From positions 1 to 13,875 of the forward strand of contig JBDKVA010000082.1 in NCBI GenBank assembly GCA_039679375.1: a stretch of 13,875 nt of DNA, in the 5' to 3' direction. The DNA comes from JBDKVA01 sp039679375. GTDB taxonomy: Bacteria > Bacillota > Clostridia > Acetivibrionales > DTU013. A program made the translations under genes and the position numbers. The notes beneath the pieces are model-generated. The model made no database searches and was not told the DNA's origin. It saw only the letters and a program-made list of their open reading frames with translations. Below are positions 1 through 6,874 of the stretch, one piece after another; the stretch's first letter is position 1; each line of letters starts with the position of its first letter.

Positions 1-2
1 TA

Positions 3-62
3 TCAAAAGTAAGAGAAGGACGCGCAGTGGTTGACTATCTTTTAGATGGATCCAAAGAATAG
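3..62 (+). CDS. C-terminal tail of an unidentified gene (5' truncated)
   Basis: Frame 3 is open from the window edge to a TAG at 60-62 and reads SKVREGRAVVDYLLDGSKE. The other two forward frames stop within the first 35 bases. The residue mix looks like the end of a real soluble protein, but 19 residues are too few to name it. The next gene starts about 105 bases downstream behind its own promoter-like sequence, so the two are probably not tightly coupled. Confidence 0.35.
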   Translation, partial: SKVREGRAVVDYLLDGSKE

Positions 63-94
63 CGAGTGAAATTATTTTGAAGAACCGAACTTTT

Positions 95-124
95 TTAACA
101 GTATTGCGTATATGTTAATATACT
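95..124 (+). promoter_or_regulatory. Candidate sigma-A promoter for the lipoprotein gene
   Basis: TTAACA at 95-100 and TATACT at 119-124 each match five of six consensus bases, with an 18-base spacer. The predicted start of transcription is near 131, giving a leader of about 37 bases. A CTGCAG-TAAAT-CTGCAG hairpin (123-139) overlaps the -10 region and start site; its role is unknown. Confidence 0.4.
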
Positions 125-167
125 GCAGTAAATCTGCAGCTGTAACGATTATATATGGAGGGGGTTT

Positions 168-473
168 ATGAAAAAGAGGGTTCTCTTGTTGTGCGTTGTT
201 CTTGTATTGATGGTTGTTGTGCTGGCAGGATGCTATCCGGGCGACGGCACTTACACTTCAGACAAGCCGGCGGGATTCTTTTGGGGTGTCTGGCACGGCT
301 GGATCGCACCGATCTCCCTGATCCTGGGATTGTTCGGAAAAGGCAGGGTTTATGAACAGGTCAATACCGGATGGTGGTATGATTTTGGTTTTTATATGGC
401 CATCATAAGCGGATTTGGAGGTCTGTCCCTGTTCAGGAAGAAAAAATCCGACTGCAGTAGAGATAAATCATAG
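168..473 (+). CDS. Small conserved membrane-associated lipoprotein
   Basis: A 101-residue protein with a lipoprotein signal peptide: basic MKKR, a long hydrophobic core, and lipobox LAGC with the lipidated cysteine at residue 22. The mature part has a PGDGTYTSDKPAGFFWG stretch, a hydrophobic segment at 44-56 (GWIAPISLILGLF), a second at about 71-89, and a basic tail (RKKKS). It is probably anchored on the outer face of the membrane by lipid plus one or two membrane segments. The Cys-Tyr-Pro-Gly-Asp start and the tryptophan-rich GFFWGVWHGWIAP region resemble an uncharacterised family I recall from many bacteria; no function is known to me. GGAGGGGG at 157-164, just upstream of the ATG at 168, supports this start. 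It lies between an unknown gene and an S-layer-homology protein, which gives no clear functional clue. Confidence 0.75.
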   Translation: MKKRVLLLCVVLVLMVVVLAGCYPGDGTYTSDKPAGFFWGVWHGWIAPISLILGLFGKGRVYEQVNTGWWYDFGFYMAIISGFGGLSLFRKKKSDCSRDKS

Positions 474-654
474 AGATAAACGTATTTATCAGATTTGCAC
501 GAGGTTTTACGACAATGCCCATGTAAATATAGATATCATTCCTGATGAAAAAGTAGGAAAATAGACTCATATGGATGCCTTGTAAAAGGGGAGAGGTGCA
601 CTATACACTTATCATAATGAATATTGTACGATATAGCTGAAAGGAGTTGTATTT

Positions 655-1713
655 ATGAAAAGAAAAATAACCGCAACCTTTTTGGCATGTATGATATTGA
701 TTGCTTGCGTTGTACCGGTTTACGGCACTAACACAAAGGCGGAAATCGGCAGCTTTTCCGACGTACCTGAGGGTTACTGGGCATATGACGCGATCAAATG
801 GATGCTTGACAACAGCATCGTTGAAGGCGCAGGCGACGGCAGATTCCTTCCGGAGCGTGGAGTTACAAGGGATGAGTATGCAAAGATGATGGTGCTGACG
901 TTAAACCTCAAGCCGATCAATCCTGAAAGGGCATCTTTTCTCGATGTGAAAAAGGGAGGCTGGCAGTATAAGTACGTTGAAACTGCAAAACCTTACCTGA
1001 CTGGCTTCAGGACAGCATCCGGAGACTATTTCCATCCTTCTCAGGCCGCAGTGAGAGAAGATATGGCAGTTGCGCTGGTCAAAGCGCTTGGATTTGACAA
1101 GGAGACGCCTGACGTTGGATTGCTGTCACAATTTACTGATGCATCCTCCATATCTCCGAATCTGCAAAAATATGTTGCTATTGCAGTCAAGCATGAACTC
1201 ATGCAAGGCTATGACAAAGACGGAAAGCGGGTTTTCGAACCGGATAAGGGGCTTGACAGGGCATCTGCGGCTCAGCTTCTGTATAACGCTTTCAAAGGAA
1301 ATGAGGAAAAAATAACATACGAGGAAGATAAAATTACGTATGATGATACATCCGACAATCTTAATGAAGAAGATAATGATAATGATAGCGAACATGAGTC
1401 ATCCACAGTACGTGTCAGTATAATAGACGGAAAAGCTAAAGTAGAATGGGAAAAAATCAGTGACTCCGACTTCAATGGATATAAGGTGGTCATATCCAGA
1501 AATGATTCGACGCCGGTTTATCCGGATAATGGATATTTTCAGTACATAACGGACAGAGATACCGTAAGCGCCATTGTGAGAGCAGGCGACTGTTATAACG
1601 GCGGTGATATCGGGGGTACGCTGCAATCCGGAGTGGAGTATTATTTCAGCATTACTGTGCTCTACAATAATGAAAAAGTTGCAGGCAACGTTGTCAAGGC
1701 CAGACTTCCGTAA
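655..1713 (+). CDS. Secreted S-layer homology (SLH) domain protein
   Basis: A 352-residue exported protein. A signal peptide covers about residues 1-24 (MKRK, hydrophobic core, then PVYG before the likely cleavage site). Three SLH domains follow: about 33-82 (FSDVPEGYWAYDAI, ending TRDEYAKMM), 95-146 (FLDV, ending VREDMAVALVKALG) and 160-213 (FTDASSISPNLQKYV, ending DRASAAQLLYNAF). SLH triplets usually bind pyruvylated cell-wall polysaccharide, so the protein is likely held on the cell surface. A very acidic linker (about 217-249, many Glu/Asp/Asn) joins them to a C-terminal domain at 250-352 with alternating beta-type segments (VRVSIIDGKAKVEWEKI, GYKVVISRN, YYFSITVLYNN), reminiscent of a fibronectin type III-like fold. 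No catalytic motif is visible. AAAGGAG upstream of the ATG at 655 supports the start. Role inferred: surface display or cell-wall attachment. Confidence 0.85.
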   Translation: MKRKITATFLACMILIACVVPVYGTNTKAEIGSFSDVPEGYWAYDAIKWMLDNSIVEGAGDGRFLPERGVTRDEYAKMMVLTLNLKPINPERASFLDVKKGGWQYKYVETAKPYLTGFRTASGDYFHPSQAAVREDMAVALVKALGFDKETPDVGLLSQFTDASSISPNLQKYVAIAVKHELMQGYDKDGKRVFEPDKGLDRASAAQLLYNAFKGNEEKITYEEDKITYDDTSDNLNEEDNDNDSEHESSTVRVSIIDGKAKVEWEKISDSDFNGYKVVISRNDSTPVYPDNGYFQYITDRDTVSAIVRAGDCYNGGDIGGTLQSGVEYYFSITVLYNNEKVAGNVVKARLP

Positions 1714-1758
1714 AATTCTGTTTTTGTGTGAAAAATACAAAATAACGTCTAGGTATTA

Positions 1759-1795
1759 AAGGCTCCAGGTGAAGCAAATACATGCCCGGAGCCTT
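1759..1795. terminator. Possible bidirectional terminator between convergent genes
   Basis: AAGGCTCC at 1759-1766 is the exact reverse complement of GGAGCCTT at 1788-1795, with a 21-base loop whose first bases can extend the stem. It lies between the SLH gene (+) and the small secreted-protein gene (-). The T tracts on either side are weak (ATCTTT on +, TTTAATA on -). A second GGAGCCTTAT at 1808-1817 could replace the right arm and runs into the stop codon of the minus-strand gene. Confidence 0.45.
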
Positions 1796-1813
1796 ATCTT
1801 TACTGTCGGAGCC

Positions 1814-2185
1814 TTATTTGTCAAGCATATTTAATTTTTCCCGGACTTTTTCGATATTAACCGGTATGTTCTTTTTAACGGCATCTTCAGGGTCAACCTG
1901 AATGAGCATGCCCGGATCGACTACAGGGTAATCCGTTATGAGCATTTTGGGGTCGATACCTGTATTTCCTGGTAAAAGCATCTCGGGATCGACGATAGAG
2001 TATTTTTTTGTCATTGTATTTGCTGTCATTTTTATTATGTCTTCCGTATCGGGTGCGGCAGGTACGGATCCCGACAGTTCCAACGAAACGGCTGTACCGG
2101 GGGATGGTATCATGGAGCTGGCAAGAACCAGTATGATAAATAGGGATGTTTTAAATTTTCTCGTAGTAATCACCTCAATTATCAA
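1814..2185 (-). CDS. Small secreted protein with three 12-residue DPxML repeats
   Basis: An unrecognised protein of up to 123 residues (counting from a TTG at 2185). After RKFKTS comes a hydrophobic signal-peptide core (SLFIILVLASSMIPSPGTA), then a soluble region. Three repeats occur exactly 12 residues apart: VDPEML (65-70), IDPKML (77-82) and VDPGML (89-94). A helical tail rich in Lys and Glu ends the protein. The start is odd. The TTG at 2185 and GTG at 2173 have no ribosome binding site, while a good GAGGTG site (2176-2171) sits six bases before an in-frame ACG (2164-2162), which would give a textbook signal peptide beginning M-R-K-F-K. The true start may therefore be a non-canonical ACG or ATT, or the original ATG may have mutated and weakened the gene. 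An overlapping plus-strand frame (1938-2354) is judged a shadow. Confidence 0.6.
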   Translation of the reverse strand: MIIEVITTRKFKTSLFIILVLASSMIPSPGTAVSLELSGSVPAAPDTEDIIKMTANTMTKKYSIVDPEMLLPGNTGIDPKMLITDYPVVDPGMLIQVDPEDAVKKNIPVNIEKVREKLNMLDK

Positions 2186-2317
2186 TTTTATCAGGGCTTG
2201 TTGCCGGTGCGAAAATACTTCTCCTGCCAGGGCTTTGAAGCATTATCGCAATTATACGTTTCATTTGCCTCGATCATTGGACGAAATTTACCAGCAAAAG
2301 TTCCGTAAATTTGCCCT

Positions 2318-2362
2318 CAAGTTGATATTATATGATTATTTGACAGTAAAATAATCAACTTG
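2318..2362. repeat. AT-rich inverted repeat downstream of rqcH
   Basis: CAAGTTGAT (2318-2326) is the exact reverse complement of ATCAACTTG (2354-2362); with a two-base bulge the stem continues for three more A/T pairs. A second short inverted repeat, AAATTTAC/GTAAATTT, lies beside it at 2284-2291 and 2305-2312. They fill the gap between rqcH and the small secreted-protein gene, both read on the minus strand. There is no T run, so a standard terminator is not supported; they could still be transcript 3'-end structures. Confidence 0.4.
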
Positions 2363-2381
2363 CTTACTCAGAAGGGTGCCG

Positions 2382-4151
2382 CTATTTCATCAAACTATCC
2401 ACCAGTGCTTGATCCGGGGTCACCACTGCCGTTTTGTAATTTACGTATATCACCATACCGGGCTTGGCACCGGAAGGTTTGCTGACATTTTTTACAGCAG
2501 TATAATCTACGGAAACGTTTGAGGACATACGGGCTTTACTGTGCCACGCAGCGAGTATAGCTGCTTCCTCCAGCGTTTTATCGGGTATGTCGCGGCCATT
2601 TCGTTTAATGATGACATGAGAGCCGGGTATGTTTTTGGTGTGGAGCCAGACGTCATTTGACTGCGAAAACTTCAATGTCAGGTAGTCATTCTGCCTGTTA
2701 TTCTTACCTGCATAAATGTCAAATCCGTCTGAGGATCTGAAGTGCAGTGGTTCTGATATGGCAGGCTGTTTTTTGGAAAGGGATCTCATGGAAACAGGCT
2801 TTTTACGCAGTGTCATATAGCCCTGCTCTGCAAGCTCCTGCCTGACTTCGTCCATTTCCCGCAGCGATGAGCAATTGTCAAGGAGCTGAAGCACGCTTTC
2901 CAGATATTCCAGTTCCTTTTTTGAATCCTCCAGCTGCCTTGTGGTATATGAATAAGTGCTTTTGGCTTTGGTATACTTTTTGTAATAGCGCTGTGCGTTT
3001 TCCTGGGGTGTCAGGTTCGGATCAAGCGGAATGTCGGCATATTCGCCGGTATCGGAGTAGTAATCAAGCAGTGAAACGCTTTTTATATTTCGAGGTATGG
3101 CGTATATATTTGCCGTGATCAGCTCACCGAAAAGCCGAAGCTTTTCTCTGCCGGCAACATCCCGCAGGGTATCCTGCTGGATGGCAAGTTTTTTGGAGCA
3201 GCGGTCGATTGAAGTGTTCAGCACCTTGTAAAGGTCGGATTTCTTTTGCCTCATCCTCTCCGCATGATCACGTGTGGCATAGAAGGTGTCAAGAACCTGG
3301 CTGATTGTATCAAGTTTTCGGATATACCTGTACTGCCGTATTCCGAGACAGTGAAAGTCCAGAGGCTTTTGCATCGGTTCATCTTCAAAAATGACACAGG
3401 GAGCATACGTTCTCTGTCCTATTTCCATAAGCATTCCGGATAACGCATGTCTTAACGCTTCCCGACCGGCGGTATCAAGCGAAGCAGCGCCTGTCCTGTT
3501 TTCAATGCCGGCTCTGTGGCAGATTTCCCGGCACAATAGCGGACTGAAGCCCTTTATATGATCCAGCAGATACTTATCGACCGTTTGGGTGGATTGGTCG
3601 AGGTCATCCATCAGCATGCCAATATCAAGCTTCGAAGGAGAGGCTTTGTCCTGTGCAGGAGGAAGTACGTACGGCCTTGCCGGCATTACCTCACGAACGC
3701 TGCTGACGTCGGCATCAACATGCTTGATGGCATCGATTATTTTGTTCTCGCTATTTACAAGGATAATATTGCTGTAGCGCCCCATGATTTCGATGATGAG
3801 CTTTTTTTCAGAAATATCGCCCAGCTCGTTTGCAGCTTCAATTACAACGCCGATGATCCTCTCATAGTCATTGAACTCGAAGGATAAAATCTTTCCTCCC
3901 GTAAGATGCTTTCTGAGCAGCATGCAAAAAACCGCGGGAGCAGCAGGATTTTCCTTGACTGCCTCGGTAAGGTGTATTCTGGGATAACTGGCGCTGGCAC
4001 TTAATACCAGCTTATGGTTTTTATTCCACGCTCTTACAAGAAGGACGATTTCATCGGCTTCAGGTTGGAATACTTTTTCTATCCGGCCTCCTGCAAGCTT
4101 TTCGGACAATTCATCTGCAATACTCTTTGCTACGATCCCGTCAAAAGGCAA
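2382..4151 (-). CDS. rqcH: RqcH (Rqc2/NEMF homologue), NFACT-family ribosome quality control factor
   Basis: A 589-residue NFACT protein. In this family RqcH binds peptidyl-tRNA on obstructed 50S subunits and recruits tRNA-Ala, adding alanine tails that mark stalled nascent chains for proteolysis; older annotations call it fibronectin-binding protein. Visible parts: NFACT-N domain from MPFDG through EIMGRYSN (121-128); a helical, HhH-like middle (about 193-245); coiled-coil segments at about 290-330 and 385-430; and the NFACT-R domain at about 471-580 with HTKNIPGSHV (504-513). The length is normal for the family. The start is TTG at 4151, with AGGGAG upstream on the minus strand and the family's expected N-terminus directly after. 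The Asp-Arg pair that I recall as functionally important in the NFACT-N domain appears here as Glu97-Arg98 (NDYERII), a conservative difference. It has its own promoter and seems transcribed alone or with the small downstream gene. Confidence 0.93.
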   Translation of the reverse strand: MPFDGIVAKSIADELSEKLAGGRIEKVFQPEADEIVLLVRAWNKNHKLVLSASASYPRIHLTEAVKENPAAPAVFCMLLRKHLTGGKILSFEFNDYERIIGVVIEAANELGDISEKKLIIEIMGRYSNIILVNSENKIIDAIKHVDADVSSVREVMPARPYVLPPAQDKASPSKLDIGMLMDDLDQSTQTVDKYLLDHIKGFSPLLCREICHRAGIENRTGAASLDTAGREALRHALSGMLMEIGQRTYAPCVIFEDEPMQKPLDFHCLGIRQYRYIRKLDTISQVLDTFYATRDHAERMRQKKSDLYKVLNTSIDRCSKKLAIQQDTLRDVAGREKLRLFGELITANIYAIPRNIKSVSLLDYYSDTGEYADIPLDPNLTPQENAQRYYKKYTKAKSTYSYTTRQLEDSKKELEYLESVLQLLDNCSSLREMDEVRQELAEQGYMTLRKKPVSMRSLSKKQPAISEPLHFRSSDGFDIYAGKNNRQNDYLTLKFSQSNDVWLHTKNIPGSHVIIKRNGRDIPDKTLEEAAILAAWHSKARMSSNVSVDYTAVKNVSKPSGAKPGMVIYVNYKTAVVTPDQALVDSLMK

Positions 4152-4171
4152 TCAAAACACTCCCTGCATGT

Positions 4172-4200
4172 TTGTGTATATTTATGTGATTGAGTATAAC
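4172..4200 (+). promoter_or_regulatory. Candidate divergent promoter for the membrane protein gene
   Basis: TTGTGT at 4172-4177, 17 bases, then TATAAC at 4195-4200. The -10 is good (five of six) and the -35 weak (three of six). Its -10 overlaps the -10 of the rqcH promoter on the other strand, so the two could compete for polymerase. Confidence 0.35.
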
Positions 4201-4221
4201 ATTTATAAAGCATACGGACAA
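4193..4221 (-). promoter_or_regulatory. Candidate sigma-A promoter for rqcH
   Basis: Read on the minus strand: TTGTCC (4221-4216), a 17-base spacer, then TATACT (4198-4193). The -10 matches five of six consensus bases and the -35 four of six. It gives a leader of about 35 bases ending in the AGGGAG ribosome binding site of rqcH. Confidence 0.5.
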
Positions 4222-4261
4222 GGATAAAAAAGAATACCTGCATGTATGCCCGGCGCTGTAA

Positions 4262-6508
4262 TTGTTCAAAATGATATATGGAATGGGTAATGATGCTGCA
4301 CAGAAAAACAGGCTTGTAAGAATTAAAATATGCTATGACCGGTTTGGGAATTATATCCTGAGTGCGCTCGGTTTTGCGATCATCATCTATGTGCTCTTTT
4401 ACGGCACCAATACCGGACTTTCCGACAATGCCGACTTTGGACGTGTAATGAAAGCCAGTTCATTATCGTACAGCGAAACAGATAAAGCGTTTTTATATGT
4501 CGAGAATTATGCAATCCGGTATAGTGGCGGATCCTCAGCGGAAAAGATCGCCAATCTATTATTTGGCATGGAAAATGTACTTTACTACCCATCCATCCAA
4601 TTGATTTTTGTCAGGACTTCCGTACTTCTCAATGCAGCCCTCAACTACTTGAGAGGCAGTGATCCGAGTGTTTTCCGGCTCAGCGTCCTTGGCTCCGTTT
4701 ACTCCGTGATCTATGCGGTGCTGCTGCTTGCTTTGTTCCTGGAGATCCGGATCAAAAAAAGGATCATGGATCTGATTTCCAAGTTACTCATACTGGTTGT
4801 GCTATGCGATGTGGGCTACCTGGCTTATTTCAACTCATTCTACGGCGAGGCTGTTCAAATACTGGCATATTTGCTGATTGCCATTAGTCTTCTCAGGGTT
4901 TTCAGGAAAAGCAAGCTATCTTTCCGGGAGATACTGTTAATCTATCTTGCGGTTGTCATGTTTGGATGGTCAAAATTCATCAACATTCCGATTGCCATAT
5001 TGTTGGCTGCCGTATTATGCTTTCTGATGCTTTCCAAAGGAAATAGGAAATTTGTACTCGTATCAGGCGCATTAGCTGTTTGTATTCTTTCCCTGATATA
5101 TTTCAACATCCCCAAATGGATCGATCATGAGACGGATTACAATGCCGTGTTCTTTGGAATCGTTAAGGACATGGATGAAGCTGCAGCATCGAAATCCCTG
5201 CAGGAACTCGGGCTTCCTCCGGAAATGGCTTCACTTTCCGGTACCGGCAGTTATATATCGGAAATTTCAAAAAATGAGGAAGACAGTTATTTTAAAGATG
5301 CTTTCAATAAAATATCCAAAATGGATATTTTAAAATTTTATATGAAGCATCCCATGCTTTTTGCTGAAAAGCTAAATATATCGGTACAACACAGTGGATT
5401 TGTCCGTCCGTATTACTTATCGAATTTTGACAGCAGCAGACCAAGGTTTACATTGTCAGGAAGGTTTTCATTCTGGAGCGATTTGCGTACCCAGCTGGGA
5501 TTTGATACGGTTTTGGGGAATGCTTCCGTGATCCTGGCATTTGTTACGGCTTTGATCTATCTTATCAGGAAGAGATATATCAAAAGAGTTCACGGCCGGT
5601 TATTGCTTCTGCTCGTTGCCGCAATGCTGACTTATAACCTGGCCATGCCGATCGTAACAAACGGCGAGGGTGATTTGGCAAAGCACATGTTTGCCTATAT
5701 CCAGACGATTGACTATATCTTTCTTTTTGTTGTTTTATGCGCATTGGATAGCTTCAGGTTCAGAAAGCTGAATTATATGGCGCTAACAGTGTTTACAATG
5801 GCAGCCGCCCTGTGTGCTTCTCCTGTAAAGAGCCTGATTTCAAACAGCTTTTTGAATAATAGGAGCCATGACCGTATTGAAACCGGAAGTTATCTGACAT
5901 TGGGCAAAAATGAAGGAAAGGATATGACCTGGCTTGTTTCGGATGTAGCAGATGGAGCGGCTGCGCTCATCGCTGTAAAGCCGGTTTGTGAGCTGCCATT
6001 TTACGATGACGGCAGCAAATACGGCAGCAATTACTGGGCTGGCAGTACCATCCGTCATTGGCTCAATAATGATTTTTTGTACTATTTCAACGAAAGCGAA
6101 CGGGCTTTAATTTTAGAGAGCACGCATCGTTTCCTCCTCTCCGTGGACTACATGAAATTTACTCAAAGCGGTGAAAGTAATTTTAATTGCACCCATCTGC
6201 CGTTACTGGCCGACCGTGGATATGACCGCGCTATAGGCAGTCAGACGGCAGATAGGGTCTCTCTGCCGGATATCAGGAGTATTTCGTCTCTTGGCAGGCG
6301 TGGCTTCAGGATCAGAAAAGATGTTGCGTATTGGCTGGATACGCCTTATTATAAAAACGGATCGATGCTGCGCTGTGTATTCCCGGACGGTTATATCTAT
6401 TTCAGGGATGCAAAGGATCCTTGCGGTGTCGTTCCTGTTATCCGCATCAGTTTGGAAATGACCGTGAAAGGGAAAGGCAGTTTCAGCAATCCTTTTCATA
6501 TGGAATGA
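4262..6508 (+). CDS. Polytopic GT-C-like membrane protein with C-terminal DUF6273-like domain
   Basis: A 748-residue protein in two parts. Residues about 30-526 hold roughly ten membrane segments (for example 30-50, 137-163, 170-190, 197-214, 222-257, 264-282, 420-437, 446-465, 477-497, 504-524). The first external loop has D55-N-A-D-F-G-R61 and a later loop has YFNSFYGE (189-196). Such acidic loop motifs are typical of GT-C glycosyltransferases that use lipid-linked sugars, and I recall close versions in clostridial cell-surface glycan enzymes. A large external loop spans about 284-415. Residues about 538-735 resemble DUF6273: a W557 region, STIRHWLNNDF (595-605), a VDYM site, GFRIRKDVAYWLDTP (681-695) and GVVPVIRIS at the end. 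The start is uncertain: TTG 4262 lacks a clear ribosome binding site, and ATG 4271 or 4283 are alternatives. Inferred role: sugar transfer or surface glycan assembly at the outer membrane face; the substrate is unknown. Confidence 0.75.
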   Translation: MFKMIYGMGNDAAQKNRLVRIKICYDRFGNYILSALGFAIIIYVLFYGTNTGLSDNADFGRVMKASSLSYSETDKAFLYVENYAIRYSGGSSAEKIANLLFGMENVLYYPSIQLIFVRTSVLLNAALNYLRGSDPSVFRLSVLGSVYSVIYAVLLLALFLEIRIKKRIMDLISKLLILVVLCDVGYLAYFNSFYGEAVQILAYLLIAISLLRVFRKSKLSFREILLIYLAVVMFGWSKFINIPIAILLAAVLCFLMLSKGNRKFVLVSGALAVCILSLIYFNIPKWIDHETDYNAVFFGIVKDMDEAAASKSLQELGLPPEMASLSGTGSYISEISKNEEDSYFKDAFNKISKMDILKFYMKHPMLFAEKLNISVQHSGFVRPYYLSNFDSSRPRFTLSGRFSFWSDLRTQLGFDTVLGNASVILAFVTALIYLIRKRYIKRVHGRLLLLLVAAMLTYNLAMPIVTNGEGDLAKHMFAYIQTIDYIFLFVVLCALDSFRFRKLNYMALTVFTMAAALCASPVKSLISNSFLNNRSHDRIETGSYLTLGKNEGKDMTWLVSDVADGAAALIAVKPVCELPFYDDGSKYGSNYWAGSTIRHWLNNDFLYYFNESERALILESTHRFLLSVDYMKFTQSGESNFNCTHLPLLADRGYDRAIGSQTADRVSLPDIRSISSLGRRGFRIRKDVAYWLDTPYYKNGSMLRCVFPDGYIYFRDAKDPCGVVPVIRISLEMTVKGKGSFSNPFHME

Positions 6509-6533
6509 CCGTTAAATTTTTGCAAACTGCATC

Positions 6534-6562
6534 TTGACATCCATCCTTGTTTTTGTTATGCT
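6534..6562 (+). promoter_or_regulatory. Strong sigma-A promoter of the infC-rpmI-rplT operon
   Basis: A perfect TTGACA (6534-6539), a 17-base spacer, and TATGCT (6557-6562) preceded by an extended -10 TG (6554-6555). Transcription should begin near 6569, giving a leader of about 305 bases before the infC start. It is the best promoter match in the window, as expected for ribosomal protein genes. Confidence 0.75.
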
Positions 6563-6568
6563 AGACCA

Positions 6569-6874
6569 GTAAAACAAAGAAGAAGTCATCCACTTCTCAC
6601 CTTACGGAAATATCCGGCAAGGTAAATAGTGCAGGTACATACATGGTAACCAAGCTATATGGTGGATTGACAGTTCTTCTGCAATCCACTTTTTTATTCA
6701 TGGCCATTTGCAATGCAAATCCAGCCAAATAAGCAATTTAGCTAAGCGACAATTGCGACAGGCAATTAAGCGTAGCAAAATGTGCCAGGAGCGGAGCTTG
6801 ATGCTCCCGAGATTTTGATTGCATAAATGCGGAAATGTTGAGGTTGTAAATAATTAACCCGGAGGTGTTTTGTT
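6569..6874 (+). promoter_or_regulatory. Structured infC operon leader (L20-leader type)
   Basis: A long non-coding leader in front of infC-rpmI-rplT. In Firmicutes such leaders bind ribosomal protein L20 and switch between antitermination and termination (Rfam L20_leader). Here the 5' part holds AGAAGT-catcc-ACTTCT (6581-6597); an imperfect stem ACCTT-CGGA/TCCG-AAGGT (6599-6623); then an intrinsic terminator (6662-6696). ATCCAC at 6588-6593 can instead pair with GTGGAT at 6662-6667, the terminator's left arm, so it is a candidate antiterminator that would also open the first hairpin. Downstream of the terminator, 6705-6810 has more structure: the palindrome ATTTGCA-A-TGCAAAT (6706-6720), AATTGC/GCAATT arms between 6750 and 6775, and GGAGC/GCTCC arms near 6786-6805. 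L20 binding itself is inferred from position and gene content, not from a recognised binding site. Confidence 0.7.
6662..6696 (+). terminator. Intrinsic attenuator in the infC leader
   Basis: GTGGATTG (6662-6669) and CAATCCAC (6682-6689) form a perfect eight-pair stem, extended inward by CAG/CTG, followed directly by six T residues. It lies in untranslated leader, about 180 bases before the first operon gene, so it is an attenuator rather than the end of the upstream gene, whose stop is before the promoter. Confidence 0.85.

Noticed and set aside
580..607. Possible promoter TTGTAA-16-TATACA before the SLH gene
   Set aside because: Only four of six matches in each box; kept as a weak possibility, not a feature. 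The 474-654 gap otherwise shows nothing clear.
1938..2354. Plus-strand open frame of 138 codons opposite the small secreted-protein gene
   Set aside because: The minus-strand frame has a signal peptide, exact 12-residue repeats and a ribosome binding site; the plus frame has none of these and looks like its antisense shadow.
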